Shown: positions 16,216 to 25,300, counted from the stretch's first letter. The stretch: DNA of 64,000 nt from Pseudonocardia autotrophica (GCF_000717175.1 NZ_JNYD01000003.1:434001-498000), one strand, 5' to 3'. Made by a program: numbers and translations. The notes: generated by a model from the sequence alone, not told the origin.

Positions 16216-16919
16216 GGCTCGAGCCGGTAGCCGACGCCGCGGACGGTCACGACCATGCCGGATCCCAGCTTCTGCCGCAGGCGGTGGACGTGCTCGGTGA
16301 CGGTCGCTTCGCTCTGCCAGCCCGTCGAGCTGTCCCACACGTGCTCCAGGAGCTGGGCGCGGGTGAACACCTGCCGGGGGTGGGCGGCCAGGTAGGCGAG
16401 CAGGTCGAACTCGCGGGCGGTCAGGTCGACCGTAACCCCCTCGACGGCCACCGTGCGGGCCGCGACGTCGATGCGCAGAGCTCCGGCGGGCTCCGAGGAG
16501 GCCGGGGGCCGGACTCCGCCGCCGGAACGCCGCAGGACGGAACGCACTCTGGCGCCGAGCTCGCCCGGGGAGAAGGGCTTGACCAGGTAGTCGTCGGCAC
16601 CGAGATCGAGCCCGGTGATCCGGTGGCCCTCGCCGCTGCGGCCTGAGAGCACGATGACGGGGAGATGGCCGTCGGTGCGCACCTGTTGCAGGACCTCGAG
16701 CCCGCCGACACCCGGCAGGGACAGGTCGAGCACCACGAGGTCGGGTCGGTCCTTCTCGATGACGTCCAGCGCGGTCTGTCCGTCCGCGGCCTCCCGGACG
16801 ACGAAGCCCTCCGCCTCCAGCTGCCACGAGACCACGGTGCGCACCCGGGCGTCGTCGTCGACGACGAGGACCGTGCCCCGACGCGTCTGCAGGGCAGGCG
16901 GGGCAGGCGACGTCGACAT
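16212..16919 (-). CDS. OmpR/PhoB-family response regulator
   Basis: A 235-residue regulator from ATG 16919. The receiver domain has the acidic triad VVDDD (residues 19-23), the phospho-acceptor Asp65 in VVLDLSLPG, and the lysine in VKPFS (about 115). The C-terminal winged helix (about 140-235) has LTAREFDLLAYLAAHPRQVF, LLEHVW and VTVRGVGYRLEP, which define the OmpR class. It is the first gene of a two-gene operon with the kinase and is divergent from an aldehyde dehydrogenase gene, which may be a target. The gap between the two divergent starts is 317 bp. Confidence 0.93.
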   Translation of the reverse strand: MSTSPAPPALQTRRGTVLVVDDDARVRTVVSWQLEAEGFVVREAADGQTALDVIEKDRPDLVVLDLSLPGVGGLEVLQQVRTDGHLPVIVLSGRSGEGHRITGLDLGADDYLVKPFSPGELGARVRSVLRRSGGGVRPPASSEPAGALRIDVAARTVAVEGVTVDLTAREFDLLAYLAAHPRQVFTRAQLLEHVWDSSTGWQSEATVTEHVHRLRQKLGSGMVVTVRGVGYRLEP

Positions 16920-17236
16920 CGAAGGACCTTCCGATCTCGCGCCACGGCTGTGCGGCGCCTCGCTGGGTGGGGCCGTGGTGGGCCCGCGGAGCACCGCAAA
17001 GAACCACCGGTTCGTTCAGTGTCCGGGAGTCACCGCGCCGAGGCAAGAGGGGGGTGAGCCGGCCCGACGACGGCTTCGCCCGGCACGCCGTAATACGTAC
17101 ACTGAATGCACGCGGCAGGCCGAGCGTGCTCGCCCCGGTCGGGCGGGGTCCGCAGCGCCGGGTCCGACAGCGTCTCACCACCAGGCGGGCAGGCCACCGC
17201 AACCCCTTGCGACACGCGAGACCAGAGGAGCACTCG
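16920..17236. other. Divergent intergenic region, two-component system / aldehyde dehydrogenase
   Basis: 317 bp holding promoters for both directions. A copy of the shared element lies at 17094-17105, nearer to the aldehyde dehydrogenase. No coding sequence is evident. Confidence 0.6.
17094..17105 (+). promoter_or_regulatory. Degenerate WSAG-N4-CTSW element upstream of aldehyde dehydrogenase
   Basis: TACG-TACA-CTGA, with a good right half and a poor left half, 132 bp upstream of ATG 17237. TACACT inside it fits a -10 box. Confidence 0.4.
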
Positions 17237-18712
17237 ATGACGAGCCTTGTCGACCGGCACGCGGCGCGCGCCGCCGAACTGTTGCCGGAGCCGGCGCTGT
17301 TGATCGGAGACGACCGGATCACCAAGACGTCGAGCGGGTTCCTCGAGCGGACCGACCCGTCCACCGGGCTCGTGCTCGCCGAGTTCCCGGTCGCGGGCCG
17401 CGACGAGGTCGACCGGGCGGTGGCCACCGCCAAGGCCGCCTTCAGGAGCTGGCGGCGGGTGCCCGCGGACCGCCGGCGCCGGATCCTCTCGGACTGCGCA
17501 CGGGCGATCCTCGCCCACGAGGAGGAGCTCGGAGCCATCTCGGCGCTGGAGATCGGCACGCCGGTGAGTGGCAACTTCCTCGGCACCGCGGCCGACCAGT
17601 TCGACTACTACGCGGGCTGGGCCGACAAGTTCGAGGGCGAGCTGATCAGCGCGTACCCGACGCGGGCGTTCAACTACGTCAAGTACGAGCCCTACGGCGT
17701 GATCGGTGCACTGATCACGTGGAACGGCCCGCTGGTCAACATGTCGATGAAGGTCGCTCCCGCCCTCGCGGCAGGGAACACGGTGGTCCTGCGCACTCCT
17801 GAGCAGGCGCCGTTCGGCCCGCAGCGCCTCGGCGAGATCCTGCTCGAGGCGGGGCTTCCCGCGGGCGTGCTCAACATCGTGGCGGGCGGTCCGGAGACCT
17901 CGGAGGCGATCATCCGGCACCCCGACGTGCGCAAGGTGAGCTTCACCGGCGGACCCGAGATCGCCAAGAAGATCATGACGACCGCGGCCGAGACCCTGAC
18001 CCCGCTGTGCCTGGAGCTCGGGGGCAAGTCGGCCAACCTCGTGTTCGCCGACGCCGACCTGGACCGGGCAGCGGAGCACGCGGCACGGTTCTCCGTGCTG
18101 ACCCTCGCGGGCCAGGGCTGTGTCCTGCCCACCCGCCTCCTGGTGCAGGACACCGTCTACGACGAGATGGTCGAGCGTGTCAAGGCCGTCGCCGAGAGCC
18201 CGACGATCGGGGACCCGCTCGACCCGGCCACCACTCTCGGACCGGTCATCAGCCAGGCCGCGGTCGACCGGATCCTCGGCTTCGTCGCCGGTGCCCGGTC
18301 CGAGGCGCGGGTGGTGACCGGTGGCGAACGGCTCTCCGGTGAGTGGGCGGAGGGCTTCTTCCTCACGCCCACGGTGGTCGCCGACGTCGAGCACACCAGC
18401 ACCCTGGCCCAGCAGGAGGTGTTCGGGCCGGTCCTGGCCATCATGCCGTTCCACACCGAGGAGGAAGCGGTCGCCAAGGCGAACGACACGGCGTACGGCC
18501 TGGGCGGCTACCTGCACACCTCGGACCTGGCCCGCGCGCATCGCGTCGCGGACGAGCTCGAGGCCGGGGTCATCGGGGTCAACGGTTTCCCGTCGATCAC
18601 GGGGGCGACCCCGTTCGGTGGCACCAAGATCAGCGGCTTCGGCCGCGAGGGCGGCCGGGCGGGGATCGAGGAGTTCGTCCACCACAAGAACGTCTGGATC
18701 CCGCTGGACTGA
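17237..18712 (+). CDS. NAD(P)-dependent aldehyde dehydrogenase
   Basis: A 491-residue enzyme of the ALDH superfamily starting at ATG 17237 with AGAGGAG upstream. Visible landmarks are WNGPLVNMSMKVAPALAAGN (cofactor site), SFTGGPEIAKKIM, the general-base Glu in LELGGKSANLVF, the nucleophile Cys295 in AGQGCVLPTRLL, and EVFGPVLAIM. It oxidises an aldehyde to an acid, which the nearby ligases could then activate with CoA. It is divergent from a two-component system and convergent with the acyl-CoA dehydrogenase that follows. Less similar to the other two aldehyde dehydrogenases of the window than those are to each other. Confidence 0.93.
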   Translation: MTSLVDRHAARAAELLPEPALLIGDDRITKTSSGFLERTDPSTGLVLAEFPVAGRDEVDRAVATAKAAFRSWRRVPADRRRRILSDCARAILAHEEELGAISALEIGTPVSGNFLGTAADQFDYYAGWADKFEGELISAYPTRAFNYVKYEPYGVIGALITWNGPLVNMSMKVAPALAAGNTVVLRTPEQAPFGPQRLGEILLEAGLPAGVLNIVAGGPETSEAIIRHPDVRKVSFTGGPEIAKKIMTTAAETLTPLCLELGGKSANLVFADADLDRAAEHAARFSVLTLAGQGCVLPTRLLVQDTVYDEMVERVKAVAESPTIGDPLDPATTLGPVISQAAVDRILGFVAGARSEARVVTGGERLSGEWAEGFFLTPTVVADVEHTSTLAQQEVFGPVLAIMPFHTEEEAVAKANDTAYGLGGYLHTSDLARAHRVADELEAGVIGVNGFPSITGATPFGGTKISGFGREGGRAGIEEFVHHKNVWIPLD

Positions 18713-18881
18713 TCAGAGGTCTGCCCGTCCCTGCCGGGCGGGCGGACCCGGTTCGCCGTGGACTCGGCCACGGTCGCGAGCCCCGGGTGAACCAGGCCGG
18801 TCCGGCGCTGCGGCCCGCGTGATGCGGGGCGGATGATGCCGGGCGGGTGATGCGGACCGCAGCCGAGCCCGAGTGCTACGC
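18713..18881. other. Convergent intergenic region
   Basis: 169 bp between convergent genes. An imperfect hairpin follows the aldehyde dehydrogenase stop (about 18720-18748), and a short run near 18818-18853 repeats TGATGC plus GGGCGG-like units. Weak terminator candidate. Confidence 0.35.
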
Positions 18882-20015
18882 TTAGGCCGGGCTCAGACCC
18901 AGGAGGTCCCGCACGACGCGGCGGTGGTCGCGGGGCGCGCCGAAGAGCTTCTGGGAGCCTTTCGCCCGTCGCAGGAACACGTGGATGTCGTGCTCCCAGG
19001 TCATCCCCGTGCCGCCGTGGAGCTGCAGCGCTGCCCCCGCGACCTCGACCAGGGCGTCGGAGCACCAGGCCCCCGCGATGGAGCCGAGCCGCACCGCCTC
19101 CGCCGGGGCCTCGTCGTCGCCACCGGCGAGGGCCTGGTCGGCTGCGTTCCGGGCCGCCCAGGACGCGGCGGCCGAGGCCTCCCGCGAGATCGACATGTTC
19201 ACGCAGCGGTGCTTGAGCACCTGGAACGATCCGAGGGCGCGGCCGAACTGGTACCGGTTGCGCAGGTGCTCGATCACGATCTCGAGCAGCTGCGTGGTCG
19301 CCCCGACCTGCTCGGCGCTCAGCGCGGTCGCCGCCAGCGCGGCGAGCAGCCGCAGGGCCGCCGAACTCGTCGACGGGGCGAGGACGAGCTCGGCCGGCGT
19401 CTGGGCGAACCGGTGGGTCGACATGGGCCGCGTCAGGTCCAGGGTGGCCAGCGGGGCACGGTCGTGGCCCGCGGCATCGGACCGAACCGCCCAGACCCCG
19501 GTCCCGGCCGCGCTGTCGGCCACGACGTAGACCAGGTCCGCCACCAGGCCCTGCGGCACGCCGAAGAGCGTGCCGTCGAGCGTCCACCCCGACGGTCCCT
19601 CGGCGGCGCGCACGCTCGGTGCGCTGCCGGCGGCGGTGAGCCCGCCGACGGTGGCGATCACCTGCTCCTCCACGAGCAGGGACCACTGCGCCTTCACATC
19701 CTGGTCAGCGAGGCCGAGCAGCAGCGGGGCGATGACGGCGGACTCCAGGAACGGGCCGTTGTAACACGCCCGGCCGGTCTCCTCGAGGATCACCGCCGCG
19801 TCGGACAGGGTCAGACCCAGCCCGCCGTGCTCCTCGGGCACGAGCACGGCGGTCACCCCGAGCTCCTCGCTCAGCTGCCGCCAGACGGCGGCGTCGAACC
19901 CGGCCCCGGGACCGCCCTCGGCCTGACGGGCGGCCTCGATCGGCTGGGCGCGGGCCAGCAGCTTGCGCACCGTGCTCCGGATCTCGCGCTGCTCGTCGGT
20001 CTCGGCACTCGACAT
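18882..20015 (-). CDS. Acyl-CoA dehydrogenase, beta-type FadE subunit
   Basis: A 377-residue protein from ATG 20015. It has the ACAD fold: LGVTAVLVPEEHGGLGLTL in the N-terminal domain, YQFGRALGSFQVLKHR in the C-terminal helices, and LQLHGGTGMTWEHDIHVFLRR near the end. Its length and ending match the smaller subunit of actinobacterial heteromeric FadE pairs (as in FadE26/27 and FadE28/29 of M. tuberculosis), which are built from one alpha-type and one beta-type chain. No alpha-type gene is adjacent; one lies about 4 kb away at 23.8 kb. It is cotranscribed with the acyl-CoA ligase upstream (3-bp gap). Proposed role: alpha,beta-desaturation of a bulky acyl-CoA. Confidence 0.9.
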   Translation of the reverse strand: MSSAETDEQREIRSTVRKLLARAQPIEAARQAEGGPGAGFDAAVWRQLSEELGVTAVLVPEEHGGLGLTLSDAAVILEETGRACYNGPFLESAVIAPLLLGLADQDVKAQWSLLVEEQVIATVGGLTAAGSAPSVRAAEGPSGWTLDGTLFGVPQGLVADLVYVVADSAAGTGVWAVRSDAAGHDRAPLATLDLTRPMSTHRFAQTPAELVLAPSTSSAALRLLAALAATALSAEQVGATTQLLEIVIEHLRNRYQFGRALGSFQVLKHRCVNMSISREASAAASWAARNAADQALAGGDDEAPAEAVRLGSIAGAWCSDALVEVAGAALQLHGGTGMTWEHDIHVFLRRAKGSQKLFGAPRDHRRVVRDLLGLSPA

Positions 20016-20018
20016 CGC

Positions 20019-21578
20019 TTACTCACTCCTCTGCAGGGCAACGGCGGGACCGGGCGTGGACAGCCGCTCGGCGAGCAGTGCCCGGACCGCCTGCCCGTCC
20101 GGTTTCAACGCGACCGTGCGCGGCAGCGTGTCGACGACCTCGATGACCCGCGGCACCTTGTAGGCCTCCACCCGCTCGCGCAGCCATCCCGCGAGCTCGG
20201 CCTCCTCCGGCGGCTCGGCGCCGGGACTGGGCTCGACGGCGGCGACCGGGACCTGGCCCAGACGCGGGTCGGGCAGCCCGACGACGACGGCGTCCGCGAT
20301 CGCCGGGTGCGAGCGCAGGAGCGCGGCGAGCTCACCGGGATCGATCTTGAAGCCGCCTCGGTTGATGGCTCCGTCCGCGCGGCCGACGATCCAGAGGAAC
20401 CCGTCCTCGTCGTACCGGGCGAGATCGCTGGTCCGGATCCAGTCGGCGGCGTCGCCCGCACCGACCGCCTGGGCCGTGCGGACCTCCAGGAGCCCGACCG
20501 AGCCCACGGGGAGCTCGGCCTCCGTGGCCTGATCGATCACCCTGACCTCGACACCGGGGTGCAGTCGACCCACCGCGCCCTTCTTGATCTTCGACAGGCG
20601 CTTGTGGTCCTTCAGGGTCCAGCTCGCGAGGCCCTGCATCTCGGTGGCGCCGTAGGCCTGCAACACCGCCACGTCGAACCGGTTCTCGAACTCCTCGGCG
20701 AGCGCCGGGTCCAGCGGCGCGGAGCCGGCGCGCGCGGCGCGCAGCGAGGCGAGCCACGACGGGTCGATGTCGGCGTCGAGGATCATCCGCAGTGCCGCCG
20801 GGGGGACACCCGTCGTGACCACCTGGTGGTCTCGCACGGCCTTCGACCACGCGATCGGTTCGAACCGCTCCAGCAGGGCCAGTCGCCTGCCCGCCGCCAC
20901 CGTCACGCAGATCGACTGGATGGCGCTGGAATGGGCCAGCGGCAGCATCTGGATGGTGACGCCGGTGCGCAGGGCCACCGCGTCACCGCTGCCCTTCTTG
21001 TTGTGATGCCGGTCCACCGCCTCGATCGAGGCGGACAGCGCACTGCGCGTGATCTCGATCCGCTTGGGGGTGCCGGTGGTGCCACTCGTCTTGAGACTGA
21101 CCGCACACCCCGGCGCGGTCTCGGTACCGGCGAGGTCTCGTCCGGGCTCTGCAGCCGCGAGCACGGTGGCGCTCGCCGCAGGCCCGCGCTCCAGGCGGAC
21201 GGCGGCGGCGCCGATGCCGCGCGCGGCGTCCAGGACGCCGGGACGGTCCCAGTCCGTCTGCACCGCCGCGATGACCGCGGGCCTGAGCTCGGTGATCTCC
21301 GCGGAGAGCGCGGCGTCGGGCTGCATGTTGTTGAGCAGCAGGAGCGGCCGGGCCTCCGACAACGCCCACAACAGCGTCGCGACCGTCGCCGTGTCGTTAC
21401 GCGAGACGAGCGCGAGGTAGCCGTCCTGCGGAAGGTCGCGCAGGGACGACATCACCGCGGAGAGGTTGTCACCGAGCCGGGTCAGATCGCCCCAGGTGTC
21501 CCAACGCCCGTCCTGCGATATCGCGTGGGCGTTCGGATCGAGGCGGAGGACGCTTGCGACACGGGTGCTGAGGTCCAC
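20019..21578 (-). CDS. Acyl-CoA synthetase / AMP-dependent ligase
   Basis: A 519-residue adenylate-forming enzyme starting at GTG 21578 with AGGA upstream. Core motifs are LKTSGTTGTPKR (phosphate loop, about residue 163), LQAYGATEMQGL (about 287), TSDLARYDEDGFLWIVGR, and the A10-like end LPRTVALKPDGQAV with a Lys. The N-terminal half is shorter and more divergent than in long-chain FadD enzymes, so a specialised acid substrate is likely. It forms acyl-CoA from an acid, ATP and CoA. It leads a two-gene operon with the beta-type acyl-CoA dehydrogenase. A perfect palindromic element lies 43 bp upstream. Confidence 0.92.
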   Translation of the reverse strand: MDLSTRVASVLRLDPNAHAISQDGRWDTWGDLTRLGDNLSAVMSSLRDLPQDGYLALVSRNDTATVATLLWALSEARPLLLLNNMQPDAALSAEITELRPAVIAAVQTDWDRPGVLDAARGIGAAAVRLERGPAASATVLAAAEPGRDLAGTETAPGCAVSLKTSGTTGTPKRIEITRSALSASIEAVDRHHNKKGSGDAVALRTGVTIQMLPLAHSSAIQSICVTVAAGRRLALLERFEPIAWSKAVRDHQVVTTGVPPAALRMILDADIDPSWLASLRAARAGSAPLDPALAEEFENRFDVAVLQAYGATEMQGLASWTLKDHKRLSKIKKGAVGRLHPGVEVRVIDQATEAELPVGSVGLLEVRTAQAVGAGDAADWIRTSDLARYDEDGFLWIVGRADGAINRGGFKIDPGELAALLRSHPAIADAVVVGLPDPRLGQVPVAAVEPSPGAEPPEEAELAGWLRERVEAYKVPRVIEVVDTLPRTVALKPDGQAVRALLAERLSTPGPAVALQRSE

Positions 21579-21620
21579 GGCTGTCCTGACTGACGAGAAG
21601 GGAAGAGGGCCGAACTACCT

Positions 21621-21632
21621 AGAGTACACTCT
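21621..21632 (-). promoter_or_regulatory. WSAG-N4-CTSW element upstream of acyl-CoA ligase operon
   Basis: AGAG-TACA-CTCT, perfect half-sites, 43 bp upstream of the ligase GTG. Read toward the gene it gives TACTCT as a possible -10. Confidence 0.65.
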
Positions 21633-21711
21633 TTGATGTGTGATCGGGTGGTCGGAACGTACACATCCGGACGCCGGGCCCACGCCTGAACGGCGACCGG
21701 AGGAGTTGTCG

Positions 21712-22920
21712 TCAGACCGGTTCGGGAAGCCGGACCGGGCCGAGCGCTCGGGAGGCCAGCAGGACTGTGGCGTCACCGCGGATGTTCTGGTCGCCACGCT
21801 GGTTCGTGCCGCTCAGCGCCAGCTCGACCAGCGGGCCGAGCGTCGGGTCGATGCGCTTGTCGGTGATCGTGGAGGTGAGCCAGGTGGTATCGCCCACGTA
21901 GTTGAACCGACGGAACTCACCGCGGACGCGGTAGACCCACCCGTCGTCTCCGGAGAAGTTCGTGCAGTAGTGGACCAGCCAGGTCCACCGCAGCGGACCG
22001 ATGTCGTATGCCGCGGGTACGCCGATCCGCTGGGCCCCGCCGTCGTCCCAGTGGATGCGCATGATCGCGTCCCAGGCGCCGAAGTCGTCCTTGCTGTAGA
22101 AGCCGCGCAGCCGCCTGCGGTTCTCCCGGCCGAGCCGCAGCGCCGGGAAGCCGTAGCCGTACCAGCCCGCGCCCATGAAGAAGTTCATCAGGTCGGTGAT
22201 CAGCATAGGGCCCTTGACCATGCGCGGACCCGGTGCGCCGACCTCGGCGTCCTCGTAGAAGAGGGTGTCGGCGCCGCGGATCAGCTCGGCGTCGTACGCG
22301 TCGTCGATCTCCTGGATCTGCTCGGGGGTGTAGGAGGCCCGCTGCTCGGCGGGCCTGCTCTTGCGGCCCGTCGAGTCGACCTTGCGCCGTTCGGCGTGGA
22401 TGTACCACGGCCTGCGCCGGGCGACTACTCGGCCCTCCTGGTCCCACCAGGTGTTCTCGTTGGTGGCGATGACCGACCGGCCCGCGAAGGTGGACTCCTT
22501 CTCGCGCACGTCAGCCAGCACGGTACTGCGGGTCAGGGTGTCTCCCGGCCGGATGGGCTTGTAGAACCAGCCCTCGTGGCCGGCGTTGAACAGGTGCACC
22601 CCGCGCAGCGCGAACCGGGTCCGGGCCGCGAGCTCATCCGGGACCGTGGGGGAGTGGTCGATACCCATCGTCCACTCGTAGCCGGGTGGGGCGACCATGC
22701 CGCCCCACCGGGTGTCGGCCCCGTAGTGCCGATCGGTGTAGAGCGGGTTGAGGTCGCCGTAGCCGTGCGCGAACTGGCGGATGCTGTCCGTCGAGGCGGT
22801 CTCGTTCCACGGCCAGGTGACGACGCCGTTCCGCATGGTCGGGTTCGGGTACCCGATCCGCTCGCGCATGAGCTCGATGGCCTCGTCGGTGATCGAGCCC
22901 TGCAGCAGTCCATCTGACAT
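21712..22920 (-). CDS. Double hot-dog acyl dehydratase (FAS1-like/MaoC-type)
   Basis: A 402-residue protein from ATG 22920. It has two hot-dog repeats: an N-terminal MaoC_dehydrat_N-like domain (about 20-175) with HGYGDLNPLYTDRHYGADTRWGG, and a C-terminal half with FVHLF-like and GMVAPPGYEW-type helices. The Asp in GYGDLNPLYTD corresponds to the active-site region, but the usual His is replaced by Tyr in NPLY. The family hydrates bulky enoyl-CoAs in actinobacterial side-chain degradation and in polycyclic acid breakdown. It sits next to the ligase and acyl-CoA dehydrogenase on the same strand with its own promoter, which suggests the hydration step of that beta-oxidation branch. Confidence 0.85.
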   Translation of the reverse strand: MSDGLLQGSITDEAIELMRERIGYPNPTMRNGVVTWPWNETASTDSIRQFAHGYGDLNPLYTDRHYGADTRWGGMVAPPGYEWTMGIDHSPTVPDELAARTRFALRGVHLFNAGHEGWFYKPIRPGDTLTRSTVLADVREKESTFAGRSVIATNENTWWDQEGRVVARRRPWYIHAERRKVDSTGRKSRPAEQRASYTPEQIQEIDDAYDAELIRGADTLFYEDAEVGAPGPRMVKGPMLITDLMNFFMGAGWYGYGFPALRLGRENRRRLRGFYSKDDFGAWDAIMRIHWDDGGAQRIGVPAAYDIGPLRWTWLVHYCTNFSGDDGWVYRVRGEFRRFNYVGDTTWLTSTITDKRIDPTLGPLVELALSGTNQRGDQNIRGDATVLLASRALGPVRLPEPV

Positions 22921-22952
22921 ATGACATCCTCGGCAACATGGTCAGGCTGTGA

Positions 22953-22964
22953 TGAGTACACTGA
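22953..22964 (-). promoter_or_regulatory. WSAG-N4-CTSW element upstream of double hot-dog hydratase
   Basis: TGAG-TACA-CTGA, 33 bp upstream of ATG 22920. Confidence 0.6.
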
Positions 22965-23359
22965 ACTCGACATCGTGGCCGGGGTCAAGGCCGCAGCGCA
23001 CACCAGTAGGTGGCCGGGCGTTTCCAGGTCGGCGTCGCCGGGCTTCGCGTCGCCCCCGTCGGGTGAGACGACCGCATCCGGTTCGGAGCGGGCGCACCGT
23101 CGGAATCGTGCTGTCGCGTCGTCCCCGGCTCGCGCCCAGGTGGAGGGTTCGTCGGTGACCGTCGACGGCGATCGTCCACTCCTCGCGGTCGGTACCGTAC
23201 ACGTTCGTCCGTCCCGCGCGTCCGTGTTCGCGCGCCGTCGTGGCAGCACCGCGCTCGCTCCGGCCCTCGGCGCGTCCGGTCACGATGCCCCAGGCCGCCG
23301 GGGTCGGTCGCCCGGGGCTTCGCGTGGCGCTGGGAAGCCGATGACACCGGGGCGTCCAT

Positions 23360-23371
23360 TCGGTATACTCA
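23360..23371 (+). promoter_or_regulatory. WSAG-N4-CTSW element upstream of ABM/acyl-CoA dehydrogenase unit
   Basis: TCGG-TATA-CTCA, 81 bp upstream of ATG 23452. It contains TATACT, an excellent -10 box, with TGACAC 16 bp before it as a possible -35. Confidence 0.6.
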
Positions 23372-23451
23372 TCAGCGCGCTGTGCGGCGTCGTGGGGCCC
23401 TCCGGGCAGGCGCGGCGCTCGCGGTTGCAGTCGATCGTCAGAGAGGACGCC

Positions 23452-23771
23452 ATGGGTTCGCAGGTCATCATCGCCACGTTCACGCCGAGGCCCGGTGACG
23501 AGGACGCGGTGCGTGCGGCGATCGTCGCGGCGATCCCGGCGTTCCACGCCGAGGAGGGATGCGAGCGCTACGCCCTGCACGAGGTGCGGGGCGAGCACTC
23601 CGCCTTCAGTGTCGTGGAGCGATGGGCTCGGGCCAGGCGCTCAAGGCGCACGCCACCGGTCCCGCCCTCGCGGAGCTCACCGCGGCGGTCGAGGGCAGGC
23701 TGGCGAAGCCGCTGGAGGTCGTGCGGCTCGCTCCGATCCCGGCGGGGGACGAGGCGCTCGGCGCCGTCTGA
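23452..23771 (+). pseudogene. Frameshifted antibiotic-biosynthesis-monooxygenase (ABM) domain protein
   Basis: ATG 23452, preceded by GAGAGGA, begins MGSQVIIATFTPRPGDEDAV and runs as a normal ABM domain to VVERWA near 23630. The natural continuation (GQALKAHATGPALAEL, ending GDEALGAV) is found in another frame and stops at 23769-23771. One missing base around 23630-23637 would explain this; joined, the product is about 106 residues, the usual ABM length. ABM proteins are small dimeric oxygenases or heme-degrading-like enzymes. Either the gene is dead or the base is a sequencing error. It heads the unit that continues with the acyl-CoA dehydrogenase 80 bp downstream. Confidence 0.75.
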
Positions 23772-23851
23772 CGTCGGTGCGGCCGACGTCCAGGGAACGA
23801 CCGACAAAGGGGCCGACAGCGGTCCGGGATTGTGCGCCGGAGGGCGGACTG

Positions 23852-25117
23852 ATGAGTGAAGGCGTAAGCGGTGCCGACGCCGCGGTGCTGGCTGCGGCGG
23901 CCTCGGGTGACCCCGAGGCGCTGCGGTCCGCCGCGCGTGAGTGGATCGAGCGGAACGTGCCTGCGGAGTGGCTCGCCGCGGCGCTGGCCGGCGACATGGA
24001 CCGGCTGCACGCGGTCCGCTCGCCGGAGGCGTACCGGGAGTGGTATCCGCCCCTGGGGCGGTCGGGGCTGACCGTGCCGACCTGGCCCGTGGAGTACGGC
24101 GGCCTCGGCTTGTCGCGCTCCCAGTCCGGGGTGGTGGCCGCCGAGCTCCGGCGGGCCCGTCTCACCACCCTCAACGTGGTCGGGATCGGGCTGGTCGCAC
24201 CCACGCTGCTGCAGTACGGGTCCGAGTACCAGAAGCAGACGCTGCTCGGTCCCATCGTCGACAACACGGCGAAGTGGTGCCAGCTGTTCAGTGAACCGGG
24301 CGCGGGTTCGGACCTGGCGGGGCTGTCCACCAAGGCGGAGCGCGTCGATGCGGACACCTGGCGGATCGACGGCCAGAAGGTGTGGAGCAGCTTCGCCCAC
24401 GAGGCGGACTACGGGATCCTGCTGGCCCGCACCGATCCCTCCCTCCCGAAGCACCAGGGCATCACCGTCTTCGCCTTCCCCATGCGCCACGAGTCCGTCA
24501 CGGTCCGCCCGCTGCGCAAGATCAGTGGCGATCACGAGTTCAACGAGGTCTTCATCAACGACGCCGTCGTCGACGACCGGCTGCGCATCGGCGAGCAGGG
24601 CCAGGGCTGGGAGATCGCGCGTGCGGTGCTCGCCTTCGAACGGGCGATGCTGTCGGGCGCGGGCTCCGGCCTGCGTGAGCGCACCAGCGGCTCGTCCATC
24701 CAGACGCTGGTCACGGCGGCCAAGGCGGCGGGCGCGGTCGACGATCCGGTGATGGCGGACGAGGTCGTGCGCCTCTACGTCGAGAACCAGGTCGTGCAGC
24801 TGACCAACGCACGGGCTCGATCGCTGGGCAGGGAGGGTGCGGCACCCGGCCAGCTCAAGGTCCTGGCCTCGGAGCACAACCAGCGCCTGCAGGCCGCGCT
24901 GCTCGACCTCACCGGCGCGGTCGTGTACGACCCGGAGGACGCCTCGGCGGCGCGGCGGGCCTTCGGGTTCCTGCGCAGCAGGGGCGACACCATCGGCGGC
25001 GGAACCTCCGAGGTGCAGCGCAACAACGTCGCGGAGCGGGTCCTCGGACTGCCCAAGGACCCCTTCTCCGACAACACCATCCCGTGGCGCGACATCAAGC
25101 GCGGCCCCACGGCGTAG
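23852..25117 (+). CDS. Acyl-CoA dehydrogenase, alpha-type FadE subunit
   Basis: A 421-residue protein from ATG 23852 with GGAGG upstream. Landmarks are WPVEYGGLGLSRSQSG, the FAD/substrate loop CQLFSEPGAGSDLAGLSTKA, WRIDGQKVWSSFAHEADYG, and the end TIGGGTSEVQRNNVAERVLG. This is the larger, alpha-type chain of heteromeric actinobacterial FadE enzymes. In the place of the catalytic Glu of classical enzymes (YEGT) it has GGGT, so the base probably comes from a partner chain. The lone beta-type protein at 18.9-20.0 kb is a candidate partner. Function: desaturation of an acyl-CoA intermediate. Confidence 0.9.
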   Translation: MSEGVSGADAAVLAAAASGDPEALRSAAREWIERNVPAEWLAAALAGDMDRLHAVRSPEAYREWYPPLGRSGLTVPTWPVEYGGLGLSRSQSGVVAAELRRARLTTLNVVGIGLVAPTLLQYGSEYQKQTLLGPIVDNTAKWCQLFSEPGAGSDLAGLSTKAERVDADTWRIDGQKVWSSFAHEADYGILLARTDPSLPKHQGITVFAFPMRHESVTVRPLRKISGDHEFNEVFINDAVVDDRLRIGEQGQGWEIARAVLAFERAMLSGAGSGLRERTSGSSIQTLVTAAKAAGAVDDPVMADEVVRLYVENQVVQLTNARARSLGREGAAPGQLKVLASEHNQRLQAALLDLTGAVVYDPEDASAARRAFGFLRSRGDTIGGGTSEVQRNNVAERVLGLPKDPFSDNTIPWRDIKRGPTA

Positions 25118-25176
25118 AGGCGCCCTCGTTCCTGCTTGACAGTGGGACGACGGCGTTCATAGGCTCTTCGACGAGA

Positions 25177-25188
25177 AGAGGGTACTGA
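25177..25188 (+). promoter_or_regulatory. WSAG-N4-CTSW element upstream of SDR/CoA-transferase operon
   Basis: AGAG-GGTA-CTGA, 113 bp upstream of the proposed TTG start at 25301. The same 12-mer occurs before pntA. Confidence 0.55.
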
Positions 25189-25300
25189 GTTCCCTCTTCG
25201 TGACCGATCCTCGACGGTGACGATCGCGTGCGGATACTGCGGCGAGAGCACCGGCTGGCCCTACGGCCGGGAGAGCTCAAACCTTCTTAGGAGGAACGAA

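Larger units (their letters stand above)
22921..23451. other. 531-bp divergent intergenic region
   Basis: Lies between the double hot-dog hydratase (minus) and the broken ABM gene (plus). It holds one palindromic element at each end (22953-22964 and 23360-23371). Between them I see no frame with convincing codon structure or homology. Confidence 0.55.

Noticed and set aside
14620..17586. A single open frame of nearly 1000 codons on the minus strand covering the whole two-component locus
   Set aside because: Only the 531 residues from GTG 16215 show domain structure; the part upstream overlaps the response regulator in another frame and is arginine-rich shadow sequence.
18818..18853. Short tandem-like TGATGC/GGGCGG units as a CRISPR or functional repeat
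   Set aside because: Only three imperfect units of about 12 bases in a convergent gap; no spacers, no cas genes.
22942..23598. Minus-strand frame across the 22.9-23.45 kb gap as a hidden gene
   Set aside because: No start with a binding site, no motif, and it overlaps the ABM gene; the gap reads as non-coding with two promoter elements.
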